Shown one piece after another: positions 42,767 through 52,990 of a DNA stretch of 64,000 nt. The notes beneath the pieces are model-generated. The model ran no database searches and had not been told where the DNA came from. It saw nothing but the letters and a program-made list of their open reading frames with translations. Made by a program: the position numbers and the translations under genes. Position 1 is the first letter of the stretch; every line of letters begins with the position of its first letter. Source of the stretch: Siniperca chuatsi (Eukaryota > Chordata > Actinopteri > Centrarchiformes > Sinipercidae); assembly GCF_020085105.1 (NCBI RefSeq), contig NC_058063.1:4702001-4766000 (forward strand), written 5' to 3'.

Positions 42767-45626
42767 GTTGGTCTTATTGTTAGAGCCTGTGAAGGTTTTC
42801 TACATTGTTCTACAAATTTGCTTAAAAGAATTGGATAATTTCCTATTTAAAAATGTTGGAAAGTGCACAAAAGTTTTGTTAAAATATATAAAATATAATG
42901 AAAAATTATAAAACAAGATAAAATAGAACAAGCTAAAGAAATAAAACAGATAAGCAGTATTGGAACTGGAGAAATAAAATTAGGGCTAGCATTAATAAAA
43001 GTTTTTTTTAAGACTAATAACCTAAGAGGCGATATATTAGTATATCAATGCAGTATTGCCAACTAAAGTGACTATAACAATCTTTCTGAAGTATATGCAT
43101 AGCTTACAAGAGGCAACATTTGGCAGAAGTGTAATTTAAAAAAATTCTATAGGGGGCGGTTATGGCTTAGATTAGTGTCCACTAATCGGAAGATCAGCGG
43201 TTCGATCCTCAGCTTCCCCCAGCCCGCATGTCGAAGTGTTATTGGACAAGATACTGAACCCCAAAGTGGTCCCGAAGGCTGTGCCATCTGTGTGTGTGTG
43301 TGTGTGTGTGTGAATGTGCATTAGTTATTTTTTCTGATGAGCAGTTGGCACCGTGCATGGCAGCCTCTACCATCAGTGTATTAATGTGTGTGTGAATGGG
43401 TGAATGTTGACATGAAGTGTAAAGTGCTTTGAGTGGTCAGAAGACTAGAAAGGTGCTATACAAATGCAGTCCATTTACCATAGCAAAATTGAGTACACTC
43501 ACAGTCACTATCCCTACTGAAAAAAATGCTGAGTGTGCTGTTGATGGACACCACTATACCACAATGCAACAGATAAAGGAAATGGAGGCAGTACTCACAG
43601 TTGCAAAAAAATTAAATCAATTGCAGATGGTTTTGAGACAGCTGCAGAAATATCTCAGGGGACAAAAAATGGTGTCCTACATGAACACACTACTTTCTGC
43701 CCAGACAGTTTTGGTTATTTCACATGAGAGATTTCTGTATTTCTGATCTTGATTTTGCTCTTCTACTGGTTTGAAGTGGGTGGGGCTCCGTTGGAAAAAG
43801 ATGATAACCAAGCAGCAACCTCTGGGGCTTAAAAATGAAGCCAACGCAGCCAAAGTGCCAAAAACTGCAGTTCCTCGAAAGGGCCACTTGAGGCTGGCTT
43901 CAAAAGCGATCAGTCCCCATAGAGCCCCATGTTAAAATGCCCAAAAACGATTTTGGTCTCTATAGCTTATTTCCCCCTTCATGATAACTGTTATGGGGGT
44001 GAATTTTTTTATAACTCACCCGTTTAAATTATATTAAGGCACGCATAACTAAGTACGTGGCCATTTTGAGCTTCACACTGGCTCTTCAGAAACCTATGGG
44101 TGACATCACAGACACTACGTCCATGATTTATACAGTCTGTGGTGATGACACATATTCTGTGCAGCAATCAGAGTTTAGCAACATTTGAATCTAAATCTGA
44201 TGACAGTGGGGTCGTTTGCATATGTTGCCAGCACTATCAATCAAATCTGATCAAACCACACCCACACAGTCCTGATGAAGTAGATTAGCAGGGTTTTTAA
44301 GTGTTAAAATGTTAATAAATAATTACTTAGGATGTATTGTTTTTCACTTTAACTTTGGTTGTTTCTTATTTAGTAAATAATAGTTTATGTTATAGAGAAA
44401 TACTTAAGATTTGAAACAAAGTTTTCAGTGGCTGTACGTGGTCTTCTATCTAAGAAAAAGGAGTACAAGGGGTGTACACATGCTGCTATGCAGTGAGCTT
44501 GGTGGATGTGACATGCATACTGAACCATGTAAACACTGCTCTCAGCACTATGCAAACAGGGGGATGCTTTAGGAACAAACTATTTTTTGCAATATACAAC
44601 AAAAATTTCTGGAAAAAATTGTGAAATTTCAAACCATGTCGGAACCCATTGTACCCTTATTAGAAAATACAATTGAAACATTTAGCAAGTATATGCCATT
44701 GATCCTTGCATGCCTTTTCATATGACATCCAAAAAACCCTACAGTTTCCCAATAAGTGTTGATTGTGTGTGTTATGGTGTACTGGTCAGTGGGCTCAACT
44801 GTCTCATCTTCGTCTACAGGTGGAAAATGAATGGCGAGCATTTGTGACACTGAAGCGTGATTTAGCTGTGACAGTGCTAAGCCTGGGTAAACAAGCTGCT
44901 CAGGCCAAAGTGGAGTCAACCCTGGCAGCAGAGCAGCTTCGGCAGGACGAACTGATCAAGCTGCGCCTCGAGCATATCAAGCTGAGGATCAAGATTCACA
45001 GGGTGGAGGCAGAGCTCCGTGATGGGGAGGAACACACCAGGGACCCCCTAAAGCTCCAGTTTAAGCAGTTGCAGGCTGAGAGGCTGGAGCTGAAAAAACA
45101 CACTGAAAAGCAAAATGAGGAATCATTAAAGATGCAGAAAAAGATCAGCAGTAGCTTGGAGGTAGGTTAAAGAATCCACAGGTACAGATTGCATCAAAGT
45201 AATTTCAGTAGTTGTTTCACAAAATATGATTTTCAGTTAATAAGTAATAGAGTCAGTATTGTATTTTATCAGCTCCTGTCAAACATAAAGGAGAAGCTGT
45301 TCTGGAGCCAAATGGAGGTCCAGGCCAAGCGAGAGCAGCTGGCCTTGGTGGAGGCCACGGTGGCCAGGAAGAGGGACCTCCTGACCAGAACTAAGCAGGC
45401 ACGCAACGGCCTGCAGAGAGACAACCTGAGGTTGAAGGAGTGTCGTGGACTGCTTGGGAACAGGGTCCTGCTGCAGGACTTTGAGAACACTGTGGATGAC
45501 TCCGACCACCTGGAGGAACAACTGGAGAATCTGAAGGGCCGGCAGGCTGAGATTGTCTTCAGCTGTGGCAGATGGAAGAAGAAGCTGGAGACAGATTCAA
45601 CAGGGAGCCATCAGGAACGAAAATGA
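41996..45626 (+). CDS. ccdc96: Coiled-coil domain-containing protein 96 (axonemal)
   Basis: Three coding exons, 41996-42766, 44820-45161 and 45273-45626, all joined in phase 0, give 488 aa. Residues 1-160 are acidic and disordered (Glu/Asp-rich, EAEEEESTAAPADKDINYEE); the rest is coiled coil: YEEYLQLLQERCEERDKASQ, LRLQSQEKLDMVENEWRAF (across the first junction), LRQDELIKLRLEHIKLRIKI, LSNIKEKLFWSQMEVQAKRE and GRQAEIVFSCGRWKKKLETD. The family pairs with CCDC113 at the base of radial spokes in motile cilia. It is divergent from tada2b, as in human. The first donor is the weak GTTGGT; the third acceptor is TTTTATCAG. Confidence 0.88.
43149..43486 (+). mobile_element. tRNA-derived SINE with a common teleost tail
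   Basis: It begins GGGGCGGTTATGGCTTAG (A-box-like), has a B-box-like GCGGTTCGATCCTC at about 43198-43211, a (TG)n run at about 43290-43310, and ends AGTGCTTTGAGTGGTCAGAA ... GCTATACAAATGCAGTCCAT, a tail very common in percomorph genomes. Family name not assigned. Confidence 0.75.
43770..44150 (+). repeat. Dispersed teleost repeat ending ...TTTATACAGTCTGTGG
   Basis: The segment with GAAACCTATGGGTGACATCA and CTACGTCCATGATTTATACA is a repeat type I recognise as frequent in teleosts, probably a non-autonomous DNA element. Ends not defined. Confidence 0.5.
44820..45161 (+). CDS. ccdc96: ccdc96 coding exon 2
   Basis: Acceptor CGTCTACAG|GTGGAAAAT, donor GGAG|GTAGGT. It encodes 114 aa of continuous coiled coil. 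Confidence 0.88.
45273..45626 (+). CDS. ccdc96: ccdc96 coding exon 3 and stop
   Basis: Acceptor TATTTTATCAG|CTCCTG; stop TGA 45624-45626. It ends with the conserved LSNIKEKLFW and RWKKKLE region and a short tail. Confidence 0.88.
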   Translation, partial: LLSNIKEKLFWSQMEVQAKREQLALVEATVARKRDLLTRTKQARNGLQRDNLRLKECRGLLGNRVLLQDFENTVDDSDHLEEQLENLKGRQAEIVFSCGRWKKKLETDSTGSHQERK

Positions 45627-45853
45627 GCATCAGGCCTTACAATTTGTATTTTTATCCTGTGTACGACCAATTCTGCATTTAGGGCATTTCATAAGTCTGT
45701 AACTGACAAGCTTTGTGACACTTTGAAAGGTCAGGGTTCTACATGTCCGCTTAAAATTATTGTAAAATCTATGATGTTGAAGTCATTGTTAAAAGCCTAT
45801 AGAATCATGATTTGTGATTTAAAAGGGATTACAGCAAACATGGGAAAAGTCAA

Positions 45854-45859
45854 AATAAA
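45854..45859 (+). terminator. Candidate ccdc96 poly(A) signal AATAAA
   Basis: It lies 228 bp after the ccdc96 stop, in CAAAATAAAAATG. Confidence 0.5.
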
Positions 45860-45984
45860 AATGTCGGTCAATATTTTATCTTTTTGTGCAAAAGTTCAGC
45901 CTTTGTTTTTCTTCTTTGGATGTTTACTACTTTGGACAATACAATGATTAACAGAGAGTTTTATGAAAAGATTGATACCACTCT

Positions 45985-46310
45985 TATGTTTGTGCACTAA
46001 GATGGAGCTGGAGCCCAGAAGAAATTAGCTTAGCTTAACTTAAAGACTGGAAGCAGGGGGAAACAGCTAGCCTAGCTCTGTCCAAAGTTCCAAAAACTCC
46101 TACTAGCACCTCTAAAGCACACTAATTAGCATGTTGTATGTCTTTTGTTTAATCTTTACACAAAAAGAAATGTAAAAATGACAACTTGTGGTTTTATGGG
46201 GAGTTACATGCTATAACTATTTCATGGCGAATAATGGCCAGGCGCAGTGTCTTCCTGGAGTCCTCTTATCACCATGAGGTTATTTGCTGCAGATTTATAT
46301 TGTGCAATCA
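45985..46310 (+). repeat. Dispersed teleost repeat (AGCTTAGCTTA ... CTTCCTGGAGTC)
   Basis: TTAGCTTAGCTTAACTTAAA, GGAAGCAGGGGGAAACAGCT and ACAACTTGTGGTTTTATGGG are blocks of a high-copy teleost repeat I recognise. It has no coding capacity and an uncertain class. Confidence 0.55.
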
Positions 46311-46345
46311 ATCCTGCTATGGCTCCAATGGCTGCCATGGCTAGA

Positions 46346-47285
46346 TCCTTTCAATTCAACTTTATTTATATAGCACCAAATCATAACATAAGTTATCTCA
46401 GGGCCCCTTTCATATAGAGCAGGTCAAGACTGTACTCTTCATAATATTGTTAACAGAGACCTAACAATTCCCACCATGAGCAAGCACTAAGCAACAGTGG
46501 CAAGGAAAAACTCCCTTTTAACAGGCAGAAACCTCAAGCAGAAACAGGCTGTGAGTGGAAGGCCATCTGCCTGAACCAGTTGGGTTGAGAGAGAAAGAGA
46601 GAGGGAGCGAGAGAGAGATTTGTTCTTTTTTTTGTAGTTTTTATTTCACACTTGCTTTGGCAATGGAAATGAGAGAGAATGAAAGAGCAGGAGGAAAGAG
46701 AACGTACAGTAGCACAATGCAAGTTCCACATGTAAAGTAATAGTAATAATAGTGATAATAATATTAATAGTAATAAAAATAATAATGGTAATAATAATGA
46801 TAGCAATAATAATAATGAGACTAATAATAATAATTTTAGCAGCCGGTAGTAAGCAGGAACATGGGGGCAGTAGGTGGTTTGAATTCATAGATCCAGACTC
46901 TACAGCTCCGGAGGCAGAAATACCTGCTGAAAGCGACAGGAGAGAGACAAGAAAGCACAAAACTACGGGAGAGAGAAGATATCGAGTTAGTAACATGCAT
47001 TAATGGGATAAGAATGCGTACAGACGGAGAGGAGGACAGAGGAGCTCAGTGCATCATGGCAAGTCTCCCAGCAATCTAGGCCTATAGCAGCATAACTAAG
47101 GGATGGTTCAGGGCTCAACTAACTCTTAAATGTGGAGAGGGTGTCTGCCTCCCGAACTCAAACTGGGAGCTGGTTCCGCAGGAGATCAGTGTCAGAGAGA
47201 ATGGCTGCATTGACCCCTGGAGGTTTTATAACATGCAGGCCAAGGAGTTTCTCTCCAGTACCTCAGTCATATTCCCCAATTGACT
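46346..47285 (-). pseudogene. L2-type LINE 3' end
   Basis: The left edge TTCAATTCAACTTTATTTAT is the tail of this LINE in reverse. The interior has the same blocks as the 34.6-35.0 kb copy (ATT-rich stretch at 46740-46850, GTTTCTGCCTGTTAAAAGGG on the minus strand). Further right (to about 47250) the minus strand gives the C-terminal end GGAACCAGCTCCCAGTTTGA and TTAAGAGTTAGTTGAGCCC. It is 5' truncated; no enzyme domain remains. Confidence 0.7.
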
Positions 47286-48602
47286 TTTTTTTTTTATAGA
47301 TGGCACTCTTATCCCAAAGGTGACATCCACTAAATATCATGGACTTGTTATCTCTGATCACGCCCCTCTCAGTGTAGACATTCAGCTATCTGCTCGGCTT
47401 CACTGCTTATTGCCCTGGAGGTTTAGCTCTCCCCTTTTGTCTGACGATTACTTTGTCTGACTTCATTAGCTTTGTTTCAACCTCAAATGACAACTTTATA
47501 GCTTTCAATCAGGATGACTTTCCTGTTCATTGCTGTGGGAAAAGTTGAAGGCATACCTGCAAGGACAAGTAATTTCACATTCTTCTCATTCAAAAAAGCT
47601 TCATGCAGCCAAGTTGCAGGAGCTTACTTCTGAAATTCGTAATACTGACCTAGAGTATGCCAACCGTCCAACATCAGAATTAAGTATGTGAAAATGAAAA
47701 TTGGATTATTGCATTTTCATTTTCATTTTTATATTGATATTGGCTAAAGTTTTAGCTTCTCCTTTGGAAAAAATAATTCCTAACAAACTGGAACAAACCA
47801 GGCAGATAGGCAGGCAGCTGTTCTTCAATGTCAGCTGTTCTTCAATGTCCACACTCTCTTAAACATAATTTACTCCAACCAAACTGCAGTTACACCAGAG
47901 GTGGTGACTCAATGCTGAAAAAGCCTTTTTGCAGTACTTTTTTATTATTATGCTCTATATTTGAAGGTATTGTTCAGTCAGATATTGTATTTGAATTGTC
48001 ACTCTATGCAGACGACTTATTACTGTATGTTTCTAATCTGGTTTCCAGTATTACCGCAATCATATCCTTGTTGAAAAATTGTGGTTCATTTTCTGGTTAT
48101 AAAATAAATCTTTTTAAGAGTAAATGCTATCCCATCAACACATCAGCTCTACAACTACAGCAGTCCTATACTCCGTTCAAATTAAGTAGGTCTGGATTCA
48201 AGTATCTCAGGATCAGTGTCACCAGAACCTTACCAATTTCTCTCCACTTCTTGCTCAAACTCAATCTGATTTTCAGAGATGGAGCAATTTACTCCCATCA
48301 CTGATGGGAAGAATCAATGTTGTGAAAATGAATATCCTACCTAATTTTCTTCTTTTTTCCCCCCAATGTATTCCTTTGTTTTTGTCCACGCACTTTTTAA
48401 AATCTATTCACCAAATAGTTATCCTGTTTATATGTAATAATAAAGTGCCCAAAATTAGGAAGATATTGCTCCAAAAATGGAAATTCAATGGCGGTTTTTC
48501 AGTTATACTATTGGTCAACAAATATTCATAAGTTAACGTATTGGCTCAACGTATCCAGTGCTCTATGGTGTAAATTAAAGGCTAGTGCTTATATACCTAC
48601 TT
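47286..48602 (+). pseudogene. L1-clade LINE fragments (Swimmer-like)
   Basis: The end of the endonuclease domain lies at about 47300-47440 (DGTLIPKVTSTKYHGLVISD followed by HAPLSVDI). Then comes a gap, KVLASPLEKIIPNK at about 47750, RT motif C as LSLYADDLLLYVSN (48000) and FKYLRISVTRT (48200). Much of the RT between is missing, and several frame changes occur. The fish L1 of the Swimmer type is the closest match I can recall. Confidence 0.65.
47686..47745 (+). repeat. Fragment related to the 30.5-33.5 kb palindrome
   Basis: AAGTATGTGAAAATGAAAAT then TGGATTATTGCATTTTCATT resembles 33310-33350 (AAGTATCTGAAAATGAAAAT). It lies within the gap of the L1 fragment. Confidence 0.5.
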
Positions 48603-48621
48603 CTTCATCGGCTTTACTGAC

Positions 48622-49190
48622 CTCACCCCGACCTGAAGGTGAAAATCAGGGAGGCCAAGGAAAAGTACAGGAGGAAGCTGGAGCAGAAACTCCAGCAGAA
48701 CAACATGAGAGAGGTCTGGAGCGGCATGAAGACCATCACTGGCTTCAGACCGACTGGCAGCAGAGGAGTTGAAGGCAGCTTGGACAGGGCCAATGAACTT
48801 AATCTGTTCTTTAACAGATTCGACACACCGGCTCCTGCTCATCCCCCCTCTTACTCAGCTTCTGTCGACCCTCAAGCTCCTCTGAGTACTCTGCTCCCCC
48901 CTACCCATCAGGCTAACAGCCCTCTTCACACTAATGACTCCCCTCCTCCCCCACCTGTAACTTCTGCTGTGTGCCTGACTGCTGACCAGGTGAGAGGACA
49001 GCTGATGAAACTCCACTCAAACAAGGCTGCAGGCCCTGATGGCGTTAGCCCCGGGGTGCTAAAAGCCTGTGCCCCCCAGCTATGTGGAGTCCTTCAACAT
49101 GTCTTCAACCTGAGCCTGTTCTGAGGAAGACATCTTGCCTCGTTCCTGTGCCGAAGATGCCGCGTCCCAGTGGCTCCAAGGACTACAGAC
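48622..49190 (+). pseudogene. Rex1 LINE fragment
   Basis: DLKVKIREAKEKYRRKLEQK, TITGFRPTGSRGVEGSLDRA, LTADQVRGQLMKLHSNKAAG and VLKACAPQLCGVLQHVFNL match the Rex1 copy at 22660-23170, and it keeps a longer intact frame (48639-49124) than that copy. A short deletion follows, then VPVPKMPRPSGSKDYRP. Its start joins L1 sequence abruptly. Confidence 0.8.
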
Positions 49191-49800
49191 CATTCATAGG
49201 CAGGGCTCTTGTAAGCCTTGCCGTATTTTGTTTTAATGGAACTCTGGAGTGTATTACTCCTTTGGTGTGGTTCATTTGGATAGGTGAGTACAGAAATACA
49301 TTAGTCCCACTCCCCAGTCATGCCTGCTGGAATTTATCAAGCTCCCCTCCTGTGGAATCAGATCCCATTTCCACATTTAAGAGTAGGCTTAAGACTTTCC
49401 TCTTTGATAAAGCTTATAGTTAGGGCTGGCTCAGGTGAGTCCTGAACCATCCCTTAGTAATGCTGCTATAGGCCTAGACTGTCGGGAGACTTCCCATGGT
49501 GTACCTCTGTCCTCTCTCCCCCTCTCCATCTGTATGCATTCTTATCCCATTAATGCATGTTACTAACTTGACATCTTCTCTCTCCCATAGTTTTGTGCTT
49601 TCTTGTTTCTCTCCTCTTGACTTCTGTCGCTTTGAGCAGGTATTTCTGCCTCCGGAGATGCAAAGTCTGGATCTATGATTGTGGGCCTCCTACTGCCCCC
49701 AAGGTTCCTCAACACCCACTGATACAATAACTATTATAAGTCTTATTACTATTATTTGGCATGCAAGGAATTATTATTCTTTGTCAACCCCAAATTAATT
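49191..49800 (+). pseudogene. LINE 3' end (L2-like tail)
   Basis: The frame to 49423 ends STFKSRLKTFLFDKAYS, and the 3' UTR has GGCTGGCTCAGGTGAGTCCT and TTTCTGCCTCCGGAGATGCA. The same tail lies inverted at 46880-47240. An ATT-rich run precedes 49760. Confidence 0.65.
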
Positions 49801-49871
49801 GCATTTTTGTGGGCCTAAAGGTGCTTGAAAACTCACGAAACTTTGCACACTTGTCAGAAGTGATATGGGTC

Positions 49872-50750
49872 TCGTGGTAGTCAGCCACCTTATCCTCCAC
49901 AGCCCTGTGTTCTCTGTTGTATTCTCCTTTCCTGGTGTGTGTTGTATGTCCCCGACTCGTCTTTGCATGTGTGTGTGTATGTGTGTATGTCTCCTGGTCT
50001 GGCTCCGTGGTTTCCCGCCTGCTGCTGATCCTGTCTCCAATCATCCATCAGTCTCCACAGCTTAAATACCAGGCTCTCCCACAACACCAACGCCAGATCG
50101 TCCACGTACACTTGTACGACCACAACGTCAAGGCTCCTAAAACTTACAAGTTAAGTACCATTGCTAAGTGTGTTTTGTTACCTTGTTTTTTGATCCTGTT
50201 TTGCTCTGCTGAAGGATTATCCTGTGCCGGTGATCGCAGTTTCTCTGCCTCTGTCTGGATTCCTGTCAGCCTCCCTGCCTGCCTCTCCAGCCACTCCACC
50301 TTGCCAGTCTCCGCCAACTCCATCACAGAGCCAGACTCTTGGGATCCGACCTGCTCCTTGCACTTGGTTCCATTGACGGTCAGTCTCCACACTCCACCTC
50401 CAACTCCACCTCGTGGCCCACCAAGGTCCACACTGCACCACCTGCTCCTCGCCTCACGGACCAGTCTGCCTGTCCAGATCCACACGGTCTCCAACCAAGT
50501 CACCAGCTCCTCGCCTCACGGAACCAGTCTACTGGTCCAGATCCACGCAACCTCTACCCGGGCCAAATGGGTGACCGCTGCTTCAGTCTCCTGAACCATC
50601 GCTACCTGAGTTACAGAGGACGACGCTGACGGCTTTGCTCCGAAGAACTACACCCCTTCCCACTATTCCACGGACATTTAAATAAAGAGTGACTTACTTG
50701 CAAAAGACTTCTAGTGTGTTCTGCATCTGTGGGTTCGAATAGATCATACA
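49872..50750 (+). repeat. Gypsy 5' LTR
   Basis: It starts (T)CGTGGTAGTCAGCCACC, where the other copy has TGTGGTAGTCAGCCACC, and ends ...AGATCATACA before the gag leader (gag ATG 50775). A GTGTGTATG run lies at about 49967-49990. About 880 bp. Confidence 0.75.
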
Positions 50751-50774
50751 TTATGACAGAACGATCTGGCCAAC

Positions 50775-52090
50775 ATGAACCCAGCAAACACCAACCCAGA
50801 ACTAGCACCCTACCATCAAGCGCTGACTAACCAAGGGATTCTTCTTGGTCAGCATGAACAGCTGATCCGGGCTCTGACAGACAGCAACCAGGCCATGGTC
50901 ACCCAGATCACGCAATTAACCCTCCAGGTCTCCAGATTCACCACCCAGTTCTCGGCTCCAGTGACGTCACCACCACCACAGAAACTATTCTGCCTCCCAC
51001 CTGCGTGGTAGCCGCCCTTACGTGGGAGATAGAAACCATGGTGAGGGAGGCCCAGAGCGATCAGCCAGACCCAGGCAATGGTCCTCCTAACCACATGACG
51101 CCACTCGCTCCCAAGTGCTGCAATGGGTCCACAACTCCCGCCCTGTCACCCTGGAGTCACCCGAACTCTCTCTCTCCTCCGACAGCACTTTTGCTGGTCC
51201 ACCATGGAGGCTGATACCTGGGCCTTTGTGGCCACCTGTACCATCTGTGCTTGAGGGAAGTCATCTCATTCTGCTGCTACCACTCCCGGGTCCCAGTCGC
51301 CCATGGTCCCACATCGCCCTAGACTTTGTCACCGGACTGCCTCCATCACTGAGTAACACCACCATACTTACCATCATGGATCGGTTTTCCAAGGCGGTGG
51401 CCTTACCTAAGCTCCCTTCCGCGCTGGAGACGGTAGAGCTCCTGACCCACCAAGTGTTCCGGCTCCACGGGATCCCATTGGACATCGTCTCGGATTGGGG
51501 CCCCCAGTTCATCTCTCAGGTTTGGAAATCCTTTGGCCAAGCTCTGGGAGCCACCATCAGCCTTTCCTCCGGCTTCCACCCACAGTCTAATGGTCAGACG
51601 GAGAGGGCGAACCAGTACCACGAAGCAGCCCTTTGCTGCGTAGCCGCCTCCAATCCTCTTGGAGTTCCCAACTCCCCTGGGTGGAATATGCACACAATTC
51701 TGACCTGCGCAGCTTCTGGTCTCTCCCCATTTGAGTCCTCGCTAGGGTATCAGCCACCCCTGTTTCCAGCTCAGGAGAGTGAGCTCACTTCCGTGCAGCA
51801 CCACCTTCGCCGTTGTCCGAAAGTCTGGAGGGAGACCCGAGCAGCTCTCCTCCGGTCAACCGAGAGGAACCGCAAGATTGCAGATCAACACCAGATACCA
51901 GCACCCACTTACGAACCAGGTCAGAGTGTTTGGTTATCTTCTAAAAAATATCCCTTTAAGGACCGAGTCAAAAAAACTGTCTCCCCACTACATCAGTCCA
52001 TTTGTCATTGATCGCATCATTAACCCATTTGCTGTCAGACTGAAATTATCCCACCAACTCAAGCCAGTCTCTTGGCTCTTGGCCAGGCTC
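50775..52090 (+). pseudogene. gag start and integrase remnants (gypsy fossil)
   Basis: Gag starts NPANTNPELAPYHQALTNQG, with [20 protein letters not shown] typical of fish gypsy gag. The integrase core reads LDFVTGLPPSLSNTTILTIM, DRFSKAVALPKL and GFHPQSNGQTERANQY, with the end QHQIPAPTYEPGQSVWLS. The middle of the element is missing. Confidence 0.8.
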
Positions 52091-52141
52091 ACCAGGAGAA
52101 ACCTGGTGGGTCACCAGGAGGCTCCCGTTAAGGGGGGGTAC

Positions 52142-52238
52142 TGTGGTAGTCAGCCACCTTATCCTCCCCAGCCCTGTGTTCTCTGTTGTATTCTACTTTC
52201 CTGGTGTGTCTTGTATGTCCCAGACTCGTCTTTGGATA
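52142..52238 (+). repeat. Gypsy 3' LTR, first 97 bp only
   Basis: TGTGGTAGTCAGCCACCTTA ... CCCAGACTCGTCTTTG matches 49873-49966, then ends abruptly. Confidence 0.8.
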
Positions 52239-52990
52239 GCTCGCAGATGGGAGGCGTCAATAAGAAGAACTTACTGAAACAACAAAAGGGTTTTATTCAC
52301 AATTAAAAACACTACCTAAAAACACTACTTATTCATCAGATCAAGTATTTTGTTCAGAAATTCTAAAACAGTAATATCTTCTTATTCGGAGCCTCAGCTA
52401 GAATGACCAATTCGTGGCTTCGTCCAGTCAATGATGAAATTAGCCATTGTTGAAGTGCATGCTGGTAACCAGTTCCACGGCCTATATAAAACAGACGAGG
52501 TTCCACAACCTCAGTATGTCGCTCCGCATTACTCCTTTTGGCTACCTGGGAGTGACAATAGGACTTTCCATGTGGCATCTGTATACAAGCAGAATTTATT
52601 ATAATGATGACATTACCAGAAACTTTTAGCCTACAATAATAGGACAATTACATTTTAAATACATATATAACCAAGCAACAAATCATTTTTGACCATAAGT
52701 TATATCTAGGCTAAGTTTCTCATTTTTGTGGTGAAGCTTTCCTAAAGATACTTTTTAAATTCAATATTAACTTAATCAGTCAGTCAGTCTCATTGAGATT
52801 TAGATCCATTTTCAGAGAGACTTGACAACAACAAACATTCACAAAAACAATATCAGCAAAAGAAAAACAACACAACTACACAATAGGCAAGGAATAACAA
52901 ACATCAGCTAATGCAGCTTTAATTTGTGCAAGGGAAATGTAAGACTCAGGTTTTAGGTCAGTTCATTCCATTTAAGAAGGTGCATACTAC
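52239..52990. other. Intergenic sequence, no gene seen
   Basis: A CAGTCAGTCAGTCTCATTGA stretch at about 52776 and flanking A/C-rich DNA look repetitive, but I could not name a family. Confidence 0.3.

Larger units (their letters stand above)
42767..44819 (+). other. ccdc96 intron 1
   Basis: 2.05 kb, containing a tRNA-derived SINE and a teleost dispersed repeat. The frame at 43429-43746 crosses the SINE tail and has no domain. Confidence 0.75.
49872..52238 (+). mobile_element. Ty3/gypsy LTR retroelement fossil, internally deleted
   Basis: One long LTR (49872-50750), the start of gag (50775), a direct jump to the integrase region (51100-52080), a polypurine tract AAGGGGGGGTA at about 52130, and the first 97 bp of the other LTR (from 52142). 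Protease, RT and RNase H are absent. The element is broken and much shortened. The two LTR starts differ at only a few places over about 90 bp, so it may not be very old. Confidence 0.85.

Noticed and set aside
46534-47003. Ile/Leu-rich frames on both strands near 46.6-47.0 kb
   Set aside because: They translate the ATT-rich part of a LINE 3' UTR.
49784-50594. Frames on both strands inside the gypsy LTR
   Set aside because: They are low-complexity or Pro/Ser-rich, within an LTR, with no domain.
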